A stretch of DNA of 64,000 bases from Anastatus disparis (taxonomy: Eukaryota > Arthropoda > Insecta > Hymenoptera > Eupelmidae), in assembly GCA_017163975.1 (NCBI GenBank), contig JAFFSR010000010.1:1736001-1800000 (forward strand), written 5' to 3'. This document shows, one piece after another, positions 11,870-23,600 of this stretch. The translations under genes were made by a program, and so were the position numbers. Under the pieces are notes generated by a model that searched no databases, had not been told where the DNA came from, and worked only from the letters and a program-made list of their open reading frames with translations. Numbering within the stretch: the first letter of the stretch is position 1; every line of letters starts with the position of its first letter.

Positions 11870-12356
11870 CATACTTGTTTTTAAAATATAACTACTGCAT
11901 TATTGCATATGAGTTTAGAAACTTTTGAAAATAACTTTTATAAAAATTTTATACACAAAAAATTTGATTGTTTCTCATGCCTATAATGAAGACATGACGC
12001 TTTAATCGTATGACTCTATGAATCTCACCACGAAAAAATAACTACAACAAAGAATAACATTAAACGAAAATATCAAATGCTCAAATATTGCACATTTAAT
12101 AAAATATTTTTATTCAATTAAAAGTGCAATATTAATTCATTTGATATTTTATTCTTATAAAATTTTCATGCAGTTATTTTTTGTGTTGAAATTCATAAAG
12201 TAATACTATCATAGCGCCATTTCTTTATCATATCAATGAGAAACAATCAAATATTGTTGGATAGAAGTTTTTTTCAACGTTTTTTTTTAAAGTTTCTAAA
12301 CTTATATGCAATGATGCTATGTTTATATTTTCAAAAAAGTTTGTTACATATATGAA
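11868..12356. mobile_element. AT-rich foldback element
   Basis: Arms at about 11868-12100 and 12120-12356 are imperfect inverted repeats: TTGATTGTTTCTCAT against ATGAGAAACAATCAA, and GAGTTTAGAAACTTT against AAAGTTTCTAAACTT. The outer ends are TAACATACTTG and CAAGTTTGTTA-like. There is no coding. It abuts the TA tract next to the Helitron. Confidence 0.7.
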
Positions 12357-13589
12357 TTTATTACATATAAGAAGTTATATTTAATAAACAATCTGATAGT
12401 TCAAACGTAGTTTAAACAAAATAAAAAAAATTTCGTATGGATATTAAAACATTTATGTATTATATACATCTAAATTATAAACATTTTCTTTTTTAATCAT
12501 TAGAAATAATATTAAACATATGACAAACAATTACTATTGATTATTAATAATAAATTTTTCATCCATGTTTAAAAAAAACCAAGCAAGCGTTAAATAGTGA
12601 CAAAACTTATTAAAGATAAATAACATAAAAATTTAGGAATTTAGATAATATAACATATTTATTTTGTTTTATTAAAACTTTAAAAAATATAATTAATCAA
12701 TTGATCTTCTGCAAATTATTATCTTTAAAAGTATTTCGTAATATTTTTGCAATATTTAAGAAATATCTATAAATAAAAAAAAAGCTTATAAATGAAATAT
12801 AAGAAATACCCATAAATAAAGAATTGCATATATTTTTTTTATAAAATATATTTTACATGAGTATACTAAAAATAGAACCAAGTGAGCAATAGCGAAGTAT
12901 TTGTGGCGAATGTAGAAATTAATGGAAAAATAGATATTAATTTTTTTGCTGATACTATGCTTTCTTTATGAGAAAGCAATAGTAATAAAAATTAGAAAAA
13001 TCGAACATTTCACTGGATATATAAAATAATCACAATATACATAACAATTTATAGTAGCATATGAAAAATAATATACAATAATATAATAATTATTATATTT
13101 AATATGTTGATTGCATATCATTACATTTTTTATGCAAATTGACAACTCACCCCAATTATAACCAAAAATTTAATTAATATTTTTTTCATAGTTCTTCAAA
13201 ATTATTTTAAAAAATGCACAGTGAATATTTAAAATACAATTGAAGCTCTACACTACAGTGTAGTCGATTTTTTTTCAACTTAGAATCAAGTACTAATTAC
13301 AAATAAGTTGAAACTTACTAATTTTGCTTTAAGTATGCTAAAACATTAAAAGTGATCTTTCTAGTGTGTTAATCAGCAATTTAATCAATTAATGATGTTA
13401 AATATTTGCAGGACTGTTATACGCTTAAAATCTAAGCACTGCTGCGCTACGACTTTTATTTGTAAATTTATTCGCGATTTGCTTACGTGCACCTATTAAC
13501 AAATAGCCCCAGTCTTCCTTACGTAAAATACATTATACAAAAGATCACCTGACTGATTATGTGATATTTATTTTCTGCTTTTTTTAAAG
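12357..13589. other. AT-rich stretch, no gene seen
   Basis: Only short simple repeats and A/T runs. The last 30 bases form a pyrimidine-rich tract ending TTTAAAG, a plausible 3' splice site for the exon candidate that follows. Confidence 0.5.
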
Positions 13590-13714
13590 CCACAGAATAT
13601 CGTCAGGCAGATTCTGGTTCAAGTAACAAAAATTATAGAAGACGTGGTCAACAACGTAGTACTCAACCAATTTATCAACCACCAGCACAGCGTGGAAACA
13701 TCTTTCTATCCTAA
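13590..13714 (+). CDS. Candidate 3' terminal exon of an unidentified gene
   Basis: A 40-codon open stretch ends at TAA 13712-13714 and directly follows a pyrimidine tract with AAG acceptor at 13587-13589. The predicted residues are polar and low in complexity, with YRRRGQQRSTQPIY and QPPAQRG, a composition like the tail of an RNA-binding or scaffold protein. It is unlike translations of AT-rich spacer. A polyadenylation-like AATAAA follows at about 13781. I do not recognise the protein and see no upstream exon, so it may be the last exon of a gene with a long intron, or a retained fragment. It was chosen on splice signal, composition and poly(A) signal, not on homology. Confidence 0.35.
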
Positions 13715-15208
13715 AAGACACAGAGTCTTAAAAAATTTTATTGAAATAATTATCTAAAGTCCTAACGAATGTAGTAGAAAAATAAATCAATGGTACTGTT
13801 ATTATTTTCTGTTATAAACTAATCTCAATTAATATTACAAATGTGTTGATCTTAATTTTCTCAATTTTTTTAAATGTTTCTAGCGCTGTTCACTATCAAA
13901 TAATGTTAATATATGAGAAAATTACATTTTGTTTCACGAAATATAATTCGTATAAGAAAAACTTTTTTAAAGTCTTTTATTTATTCCTGAATTTGTAATT
14001 AGGTAATTGAAAGCAGAATATTCTCTTCTCAACATAATATTAATATTTCAGTTTTGATAAGTTATTAATATTTTATTCGATATATTTTTTGTGATGTATA
14101 AAATACATCAATATATACATAATGAAATTTAAATAGATTATTTATTAAATATAAAAAAAATTGAATTTATAGCAAACGAGCGTCATTATTTTTAATTTTG
14201 AAATCTTGTTTTATTTTTAAAGTTCTTTAAAATGATTTTTCTTCAAGCATAAGAAATTAATAAATGTAAAGGAGGGTTGTGAAAACTAGTGGGAAAAACC
14301 AGAGATAAAAATAAAGTAAGTAGTAGTTAATAAAAAAAGAATTGATTGAAATGAAAGCAAAAGGGTTAAATAATTCAAATAGAAAGTTAAATATTTAAAG
14401 AGAGAAAATGCTCATTGTAAGTACAGCAAGAAGGAACAGCTGTAGTGATGCACACAAGAAAGAAAGAGAAGGAAGATTATGATCATGTGAACAGCAAGTG
14501 AGGAAGATTTTCAGACGTGACGCATACACGCAAAGACACACACGCACACACCAGATGCACCAGAAACTCAGGATTAACGTCCACGAAAATCATTTAAAGA
14601 GTACACAAGAAATTAATTACGAGAAGAAAACGTCAACCAGATACTAGGTTTGGGCGCGACAGTAGCTCTATATAAACATATACACATGGCACAGACTACA
14701 CTATGACAACCCAGAGATGCGTGCTATACTAAAGATGTGCACAAACACTAATCAATACATTTACACCTCCTATAACATAAACGAATCACGAGGAGTTACA
14801 ACGGAGCGGCGATACGAAGTTGGAATCGACGCGACAAAGCAGAAGTTAACATGGCGGCGCCACGAGAGTGAGAAAGATGAAAGAAACAGATGACTTGAAG
14901 CTATACACGGTCATTATTGAAGGAGTGCGAGCGAGATAGCTATACGTTAGTTATTAATAAAAATTTAAAGTTCTTTTTTTTTGTACAGAATAGCGCAAGT
15001 GATCTTAAAATTATTCCTTTTAATATTTATAAGTGCAAATTACAAGCGTTGGGTTGTGCGACCGCGCAGTAAGGAAATAGAGCGTCGCGTGATTAGAATC
15101 TTAAATAATTATTATTCAAATTTAATAAGTGATTAACTAATTACACGTGTAAAGAAAGAAAGTGCTCTTTTTGTCTTCTGCATATGCGCACAGCCCAAGT
15201 GCGAGAAA
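13715..15208. other. Possible 3' UTR, then a GC-richer non-coding block
   Basis: 13715-14270 is AT-rich and could be 3' UTR and flank of the exon candidate. 14271-15200 is richer in GC with purine-rich runs, a TATA-like CTATATAAAC near 14670 and ATGGCGGC near 14850, but no ORF. This resembles an LTR or promoter/leader of an LTR element, but I found no paired ends. Confidence 0.35.
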
Positions 15209-15212
15209 TTAA

Positions 15213-15593
15213 GAGCAGGCAGAACTATCTGTCTTTATCTAATAGAGTTTTTTATCATTTGTCGAAACACCATCCGTTGTATGAAGAAAAAAATAGTAGC
15301 CCCCGCTAGATATTGGTACAATAAGTAAATTTTGTAATAACAATCAAATTATTTTATTGTGTAGTTTTTGAATAATATGTGACCTACCAAAAAAGATAGG
15401 TTATATTCTAGTTTGTTAATAGGTCTCATATTATTCAAAAACTATGCGATAGAATAATTTGATTGTTATTACAAAATTTACTTATTATACCAATATCTAG
15501 CGGGGGCTACTATTTTTTTCTTGATACAACGGATGGTGTTTCCAAAAATGATAAAAAACTCTATTAGACAAAGACAGATAGTTCGGCCTGCTC
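15213..15593. mobile_element. TTAA-flanked foldback MITE, subfamily C
   Basis: A 381-bp hairpin element with TTAA at 15209-15212 and 15594-15597. The ends start GAGCAGGCAGAACTAT then CTGTCTTTATCTAAT, mirrored at the right as GGCCTGCTC. The arms are close to perfect and meet near 15403. It shares only the terminal motifs with subfamilies A and B. Its right TTAA is also the left TTAA of the next element. Confidence 0.92.
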
Positions 15594-15597
15594 TTAA

Positions 15598-15978
15598 GAG
15601 GAGGTCGAGTATATCTGTCCTTTTCTAATCAAAGAATTGATTTTTTTACAAAAATTAATAATTGTAGCAGAAAATAAGAAGAAAGCTCCATCTCGTATAA
15701 TAAAAAGCAAGATTCTCTTTTATGAGGAAAAATTATTTTTATCGCTTCGTTTTTAAGAAAACCTTGAAAAACTGAATTGTCCATCCTAACTTCTATTTTT
15801 TGAGTTTTTCAAGGTTTTCTTCAAAATGAATCGATAAAAATAATTTTTCCTCATCAAAGAAAATCTTGCTTTTTATTATACGATATGGAACTATCTCCTT
15901 ATTTTTTGCTACAATTATTAGTTTTTGCAAAAAAATTAATTCTTTAATTAGAAAAGGAAAGAGATATACGACCTGCTC
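15598..15978. mobile_element. TTAA-flanked foldback MITE, subfamily D
   Basis: A 381-bp hairpin element between TTAA 15594-15597 and TTAA 15979-15982. The ends start GAGGAGGTCGAGTATAT then CTGTCCTTTTCTAAT, mirrored at the right. The arm sequence differs from subfamily C next door. Both are oriented end to end, separated by a single TTAA. Confidence 0.92.
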
Positions 15979-15982
15979 TTAA

Positions 15983-16299
15983 GCGGCGTTTTTTTTTATT
16001 TCATAATTGCGAATTGTGAGCAAAATTTTTCTTTTTAAATTGATAATATAAGAAGTTTGAAATTAAAATTAAATAGAGAGTCAACTGCTTATTTTTCCTC
16101 TTCCTCTTTTCAGGACAAGAATTATAAGTTAAAGAAAATTAATTATATCATTTATTTTTCTTGAATAATTAGAGTCATTCAATATCAATAATATTTCTCA
16201 ATAAATTAAAAATTTACTTTGCTTGTTATATATTAAACATTGTTCTTTTTAACTTATTATTTTTTTTTACTAAATCATAAATTATATTGAAATTTTCTG
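15983..16299. other. AT-rich spacer
   Basis: No gene or repeat structure I can support. Confidence 0.5.
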
Positions 16300-16405
16300 G
16301 ACCAGTCTGATCGTTAGAACCAGCCTGCAACCCGAGGCAGGCCAGTAAGTATTGACCCCCTCTGCAGTTGCTCTACCCAGCTAGCTGAGCAGGGTTCACT
16401 AGCGC
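16300..16405 (-). repeat. Possible tRNA-related sequence (tRNA pseudogene or SINE head)
   Basis: On the minus strand TAGCTAGCTGG resembles an RNA polymerase III A box and is followed about 50 bases later by GGGTTGCAGGCTGG, a poor B box. No clean cloverleaf can be drawn from what I see. It is most likely a degenerate tRNA-derived repeat. Confidence 0.3.
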
Positions 16406-17073
16406 TCAATTAAAATTAACTATAAATTTGTAAACCCAGGTAAGTTCATGGCTTCGGGGGTTCACTCGGAGGTCCGGAGAATTTGCCACGTAACATTTTT
16501 AACAAAAATCTAGATTTTCCTAGCCCGCTAACTTTCAAAATATTGAAATATAATGGAATGTTCTTATATCTAACCTATTTAAAAATATAAGGAAAACTAT
16601 TCAAATCACATAATATGTCTTTAACCTCTTAGCCGGTAAGGCTTTTATAACTTTTCGTGCCAAAACTGGCAGCCACAAATACTTCACAATGAAAAATATG
16701 TGAATATATGATACATAGCCAGTTTTGGTACGACTTTTTTTGTGCATATATGATGCATATCCAGTTAAGGGGATAATGTTTGAAAAGTCAAGATAAGTGT
16801 CTTAAAAGTTTCGAAAAAATATCTCATCATTTCATTTTTTGTCATATAAATTCAATGACAGATAAAAAAAAAATTGTGCTATCTATTTTCTGCATTAGAG
16901 TAAGACCAAATTTTTAAATATTTTTTTATTAATAAAAACCTTACAAAATGTTATCATTAAAGAAAATTATTATTGAAAGTTTACTGAAATGTATTTTGAT
17001 GCACTACGTCTAGATGAGACTACTTTAAAAATCATTAAATTTATGCCTAAATTATGATATAATTATATATATA
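16406..17073. other. AT-rich spacer with a small inverted repeat
   Basis: CGTGCCAAAACTGGC near 16660 and GCCAGTTTTGGTACG near 16718 form a short hairpin, possibly a MITE remnant. Nothing else is supported. Confidence 0.45.
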
Positions 17074-17115
17074 CTAGGGGGGTACCCACCTGCTCGCGCT
17101 GCTCGCCAACCCCTG
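17074..17115 (-). mobile_element. Helitron 3' terminus
   Basis: Read on the minus strand, a GC-rich hairpin-forming stretch (GCGAGCAGCGCGAGCAGG, then GGGTACCCCCC) ends in CTAG at 17074, followed by T. This is the canonical Helitron 3' end, in a TA-rich target like the one at 11422. The Helitron body must lie to the right. The 139-residue minus-strand ORF at 18533-18952 is a plausible cargo. No 5' TC end could be fixed. Confidence 0.65.
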
Positions 17116-18532
17116 TGCATATTTACACTAATGAAAATATCAGTCAGTAATGAAATTTATACTGACAAAAATTATTAATAAAATTAATATTAATTATATA
17201 TTTGCTCAGACAGATTTCCACACTACCCGAAGAGGTACTGTCAATAATATCTTACAATTAAGAATTTATAATATAAATTAAATAATAAAAAATGTATGGT
17301 ATTACGGCGCGTTGGTTTTTTTTGTTTTATTTTAAATAATTATATAAAATCAATAATAATAATTTTAAGTTATTTTAAGACATGTTAAAATTAATTAAAA
17401 TTATTCCTTTTTTTATACAATTATTTAAAATAAAACCATGGTTCCCTTCGCCTGTAGTCCTACACAACCATGAGAGTCTATATTCCTTCCTCCTTATACC
17501 ATAGACTCTATTTACAATCTATCCTCCACCATCAGTATTACATATTTAAACAAAGTTTTAAAAGTCATTTTATTATTCGTACAATTTGTTATTATATTAT
17601 TGTTACATAACAATTTTCCAATTAATATTTATCTCTTTTAATTCTTTGTTAAAGTATGTTTATTACAATAATTATTATAACTTGATATTTTTCAATTAAA
17701 TATTATTATAACATGTCTTACAATAATATAGAACAGAAATTTTTTAAATTATAATTATTCTAAATTTAAAGTTTAATACCTGATTGAATTCGATGTTTTT
17801 TAATATTATTATTATTAAAAATTTTTCAATTATTTCTTAATTTGAATATTAATTATTATTATTTTTTTTATAATATTTAGTATCTTTAATTTATATACTC
17901 GAAATTAATATATTTCCTTTTTTTTTTAAATATTAGTTTTTTTTAAATATTGTTTTTTAATATCCTTGACTTTCTTGCTAGTATTAAAAAAGATATATTA
18001 AAATAATTTTTATAAAATTAATAGAATGTATTTTCATGTTTGTTTTTCTTAAAATTATCGATTATTTATTAATAATAAATAATTTATAATATTATTCATT
18101 AATTAAAAAAATCAATATAATATGATACATAATGATATGAATTTTAATTTTTTTTTTGTTTCATTAAATAATTTTTTATTTATTCTTTAAACATTTTTTT
18201 ATATTTAAATTCAATTAAAAATGTATAAGTTATAATAGGAATTTTATCATTTTTTTTTAACTTTTCATGCCATTATCATAATTATAATAATATTAATTCA
18301 ATTAATTAGTAATCCATGTACTTCATAAATAAAATTGTAAAGTATATATTTTCTATTTTATTAAATTTCATTTATTTCTTTTTAAATACATCTTAATGCA
18401 ATTAAGTCTTTTTGATGTATGAAAGATATGTTAATTTTCTTTTTTAATATATTTGATTAATTTTCTGTTATTATAAAAGATATATTTATGATTTTTATTT
18501 ATTTATTACTTAAACATATTTTATATTATATT
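17116..18532. other. Very AT-rich DNA, possibly the 3' part of a Helitron
   Basis: No gene. It lies between the Helitron terminus at 17074 and the minus-strand ORF at 18533, so it would be the 3' non-coding part of that Helitron if the two belong together. Confidence 0.4.
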
Positions 18533-18952
18533 TTATAATATAAAGAAAATTATATTAGCAATACGTAATAAATATTTATAATATATTGTATTATGACTTG
18601 TGATATAATATTCCATTATTGGATCGCGTATTTCTAACTTATATTGAATAATTTTATTTTTTATATATTTATGATAATATGTTACGTTGTTACAATTTTC
18701 AAAATGAATTTTTTTATTTTCAATACCGATATAGTTATTAATTGCGTTATTTAATCGAGATAAATCTGTATTTTTATTCAAATTTTTAATATATTCTTCG
18801 TACTGCTCTTGAAATCTTTCAAATTTGTTTATTTGGTTATTTAAATCATCTAATTCTTCTTGATGTTGTAAGTTTCCTACAACAATGTATTCATTTGAAA
18901 CTGGATATATTAAACCAAAAAACATTAAATTGTAATTTTTGAAATATAGCAT
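18533..18952 (-). CDS. Hypothetical protein, 139 aa, Helitron-associated?
   Basis: An open frame from ATG at 18952 to the stop at 18533, rich in N, Y, I, K and E, with an acidic/polar middle (EELDDLNNQI, QEQYEEYIKNL) suggesting a short coiled coil. I do not recognise a domain. It resembles the 150-aa minus-strand ORF at 47984-48436. Both have an EEL-x-x-L acidic segment, a Tyr-rich YY-x-x-Y segment and a C terminus of the form YY-x-x-LL-x-[IL]-[AS]-NII. Both lie near Helitron sequence: this one 1.46 kb 5' of a same-strand Helitron 3' end, the other just 3' of a Helitron helicase. It may be a small Helitron accessory protein, but AT-rich DNA can give such ORFs by chance. Confidence 0.4.
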   Translation of the reverse strand: MLYFKNYNLMFFGLIYPVSNEYIVVGNLQHQEELDDLNNQINKFERFQEQYEEYIKNLNKNTDLSRLNNAINNYIGIENKKIHFENCNNVTYYHKYIKNKIIQYKLEIRDPIMEYYITSHNTIYYKYLLRIANIIFFIL

Positions 18953-19642
18953 ATCTATTAATAGTCCATGATATTCGATGTTTTTATATATCTCATGGAT
19001 GGTTGTTCTTAATATTCATGTTGCGGTTTTTCTAATTTATACCGTGTTGAGCCAGTGGTTGATTGCAGATGTATTATAAAATTGCTTCAGCTGGACGAAT
19101 CTCAGATTCTAAATTTATGTGATTATTTTATTGTGCATCATAATGGGATTAACCAGCTAGTAGTAAATAAATGACTTTAGTTTATGGGTGAAATTAAAAA
19201 AATTAAATACCTTTTTCTTGGCAGTTGTTTGATTAAACCGTTATTATTCTATAGAAGTTTCACATGTTACATTTAGTTTTTATTCAAAACAAAAAAATAT
19301 TTTCGACACGATATTCAATACTTGTAAATTTAAGAAATTTATAATCTAAACATGGGATTTGTTAGATTTTTTTTCTCATTTCAAATGACATTTATTAAAA
19401 AATTGATAGCGTTAAAGTAATATAAAACATTCTTTCTTATAAATTTTTACATAATTTTGAATCTAAATATGTTTTAGTTTAACTTTTTTATAACATTTTT
19501 TTATTTGATAATATTTGATTTTATTTGAGTTTTTATTTGAAAGTTTATATGATTTTATTCAATAATTATATAAATATTTATTAGTTAATTTTTGGTTGAC
19601 AAAAAGAGAATTATTATAAAATGTGTATATGTTTATTGTATT
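18953..19642. other. AT-rich spacer before the copia element
   Basis: No gene supported. It ends in the GTATT target duplication (19638-19642) of the copia insertion. Confidence 0.5.
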
Positions 19643-19983
19643 TGTTGTAATATGTAAATGTTGCGTCTTATATCTGTAAGCGTATCACCTTCTGTCGGTA
19701 AATGCGTACTCGACCATACATATGAATCAGCAAATCAGCTGAGAAAGAGAGGCTCTAGTCGAGCTCAAGCAGTCTGTAAAACAGAGTCTAGCGAGCGCCA
19801 TGTAGCGATAAAGACAAGCTCTTTACAATAGCAAATGTAAAGTAAAGCTCAGCCATTTGTAACGTATTAGATTAATAATTACTGTACTTAAAGATAATTA
19901 GAATATATATCAACCAGTTTAATATTATTAAAAAAGGGTGTTTTCCTTTCCGATCCCGGAGCACAAAACCTCTATTCCCAACA
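19643..19983 (+). repeat. Copia 5' LTR
   Basis: 341 bp, TG...CA, preceded by GTATT. TGGCAGCAGTCC follows directly and is the expected primer-binding position, though it is not the common initiator-Met complement, so the primer is unknown. Confidence 0.96.
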
Positions 19984-20603
19984 TGGCAGCAGTCCGTGGT
20001 TGAAGGTATGCAAATCAAAAACGTGGTTAAAAAGAAATAATAAGATAACGTGGTTTAAAAGAAAAAATAAGAAAACGTGGTCAAGATAAAAATAAAATAA
20101 AAGAACGTGGTTCAAAAAAACAAGAAAACGTGGTTGATAAAATAGAAGAAACGTGGTTATTGAAGCAAAAACGTGGTAGACTATTTAAGTCAAAAAGATA
20201 ACTAAAAGACAAAAGTAAAGTGAAAAATATATAGAAAAGTGAAAAGGAAAAATTATTGTTAGTCAATAAAAAGAAAAAGAAGAAAATTAAGCAGAAAATA
20301 CGTTCGATGCTAACGGATTAAAAATTAAAGCCACGTGGTCGCATAACGTAAGGTTAGAAAAAAAAAAAATTATTTTGAGGTTAAAACAGAGCACGTGTCT
20401 GAAAGATAAAAGGAAAGATAAAGAAAACAAGTGAATAAAAGGTAAAAAATAATAAATAATAAGAAGAAGATAGTGAATAATAATTTTGAAAAAATAGACT
20501 GTACGAGAAAAGTAAAAAAAGTGACAAAATAAAAAGATTAAAAACGTGAATTCACTAAGGAAATTAATAAGTGAATTTAATAAGATAATTAAAAGAAAAT
20601 TTA
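19984..20603 (+). promoter_or_regulatory. Copia untranslated leader with repeated ACGTGGT motifs
   Basis: A leader of about 620 nt between LTR and gag. ACGTGGT occurs at 20021, 20048, 20074, 20105, 20128, 20151 and 20171, spaced 20-31 bases, and again near 20333 inside CCACGTGGTC. Spacers are A-rich. Reiterated leader motifs in insect copia-like elements can bind transcription factors or pack RNA; which applies here is unknown. Confidence 0.6.
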
Positions 20604-23600
20604 ATGAAACAGACAAAAGCTGAAAATATAGTGCTTATTAAAGAAGAAAGAAATCGTTTAAGAAAAGTTTTCCTCAAAGAACTGAAAAAAGTGTTAAGTG
20701 CAGTAAAAGAAATTGATAAAAATATAAAATTAGAAAAAGAAAGAGAAATGGCTAAGCAAGTAAAAATTGATGATGTTTATATTCCCATTTTTGATGGATG
20801 CAATTATTCAAGCTGGGAATTCAGATTACTGAATATTTTAGAATATAAAGAATGTAAAGAGCAAGCAATAAGAGTATTAACTGAAGCAGATAGTCAAGAT
20901 GTTTGGAAGAAAGCAGATTTAAAAGCTAAAAATATACTGATAAGCTCAATATCAGATAAGCAATTAGAGTACATTAAAGAATGTAAAACAACATATGAAA
21001 TGATGAGAAAGCTAGACAGCATGTACTCAACAAAATCTACAGCTCTACAGATAATATGTAGAAGTAAATTAGAAGATGTAAAATTGAAGAATTATGACAA
21101 AGTTGAAGATTTTTTTGTAGATTTTGAACAAGCCTGTAATAAGTTTAAAGAAGCTGGTGGAACTTTAAATGAACCAGAAAAGATAAGATATATAATAAAA
21201 GCACTGCCATCCAGTTACAGTTTTATTGGTGACTTTATAGATGTCATACCAGAAGAGCAAAGGACAGTAGAATATGTAAAGTCCAAAATTCAAGAGAAAA
21301 ATATGACAAGACCTGAAAGTGAAAGTAAAAGAAATGTCAGCACTTTCAGCATAAAAACAAAAGGACAATGTTTTAACTGTGGGAAAGAAGGCCACAACAA
21401 GAAAGATTGTTGGAGAGCACCACAATATAACCAAGGCAGAGGAACGCATACCAGTCAAAGAAGAGGAGCCTACTACAACAGAGGTTATGGTCAACGCGGA
21501 TTTCAACGAGGATCTCCACGATCAAATTCAAGGGGGTATTCACAACAAGGCCATGGACAGAACAGAACAAGTCAACCAAGAGAAGAATCTTCTAGTCAAC
21601 GTAACGACAACCGCAATGCAGAATCATGGGTAACGATGGTAAACCATAATGAGGTAATAGAAACAGAAATTAATGAAAGTAAAAATGAAATAAACTGGCT
21701 TTTAGATAGTGGTTGTACTGACCATATAGTTAATAATGATAATTATTTTGAAAAATTTATTGTATTAAAAGAACCAGTTAATGTAAAATTGCCAGATGGA
21801 AAAATATTAAAAGCTACTAAAATAGGTAACATTATAACGTATTTTAAAACTTATTATTATGAAAAGAAAGTTGATCTTAAAAATGTCTATTATGTAAAAG
21901 AATTAAGTAGAAATTTGTTAAGTTTTTCTAAAATAACTGTAAATAACACAATTGTATCGAGAAATCAAACAGCAAAGATTTATAATAAAAATAGAGAATT
22001 AGTAGCTGTAGCAGAAAAAATAAATAATTTGTATTTAATGAAAAGTTTTATTGATGAATATAAAGATAAAAATATTTATGCAAATACGCTAAAATTAACA
22101 GATAAAGAAAAATGGCACAGAGCATTAGGCCATGTAAATTTTCAATATTTAAATAAATTAGTTAATGAAAAATTATTGAATGGTTTACCAGATAAATTAG
22201 AAAATAATAATATGAAATGTGCAAACTGTATTCAAAGTAAAATGGCTAATGTACCGTTTGAAAATAAGAAAACTAGATCTACTGAGACTTTAGAATTAAT
22301 TCATACAGATTTAAATGGTCCACACAGCACAGCTGGTTATGGTGGAGAAAGATATTTTTTAACGTTTATAGACGATTATAGTAAATGCAGTAGAGTTTAT
22401 TGTATTAAAAGTAAATCTGAAACAGCAGGATGTTTTATAGAATACGTAAATTTAGTTGAAAATCAATTTAATAAAAGAGTAAAAAAGTTACAATGTGATA
22501 ATGGTAAAGAGTATTTAAATCAAGAAATTTATAAATTTATTAAATATAAAGGAATTGAATTATTACCTTGTCCACCCTACGTTCATGAATTAAATGGAGT
22601 AGCGGAAAGATTTAATAGATCAGCTATGGATATAGGCAGATGTTTAGTAAGAGAAGCCAAGATACCTGTAAGGTATTGGCCAGAAGTAATGAAAACAGTT
22701 TCTTATTTAAAAAACCGTACAATAGCCAACACACATGAAAATAAAACTCCATACGAAATACTTTTAAAATCAAAACCTGATGTAAAACATTTGAAAATAT
22801 ATGGAAGCAAAGTTTTTGTAAGGGTACCAGAAGTATTAAGAAAAAGTAAATGGGACGATAAAGCTAAATTAGGTATACTTGTAGGTTATACACATAATGG
22901 TTATAGAGTTTTAATTGATAATAAAGTCATAAATGCCAGACATGTTAAAGTAGTTGAAGCAGATACAGAATTAATTTGTACTGAACAAAATGATGAAAAT
23001 TACATTGAATTAAATTTAGAAAATAATAATAGTCAAAGTAAAATTGATTCTGAAAATGAAAATGATAATGAAATAAATGATAATGAAAATTATGATAGTG
23101 AAAACTCAAATTCTAATAATAAAATAAATAATGATTCTGGCAAAATAAATAAAAGATTTAAAAAACGAAAAGATAATTTAGAAGTTGAAAGAACCTCAAC
23201 GAGAAAGAAAAGTCCTATAGAAAGATATGGTAACCGAATAACACATTATATATATGTAAATTATGTAAACGCTAATGTACCGAATACATTCGAGGAGGCG
23301 ATAAACTCCACAGAAAGTAAAGAATGGCAAAATGCTATGAATTCTGAAATTAATAGTTTAAATAAAAATAAAACATGGACTATTGTAGATGAACCTAAAG
23401 ATAAGAAAATAATTGATGTTAAATGGATATTTAAAAAGAAAGGAGATAATTCTTATAAAGCTAGATGAGTAGTAAAAGGCTTTCAGCAAAAAGAATATTT
23501 AGAAAATGTATACTCTCCAGTAGGAAAAATGCAAACTTTAAAAATTTTGTTAAGCTATTGTTGTGTAAATAATTTAGATATAGAACAAATGGACGTTGAG

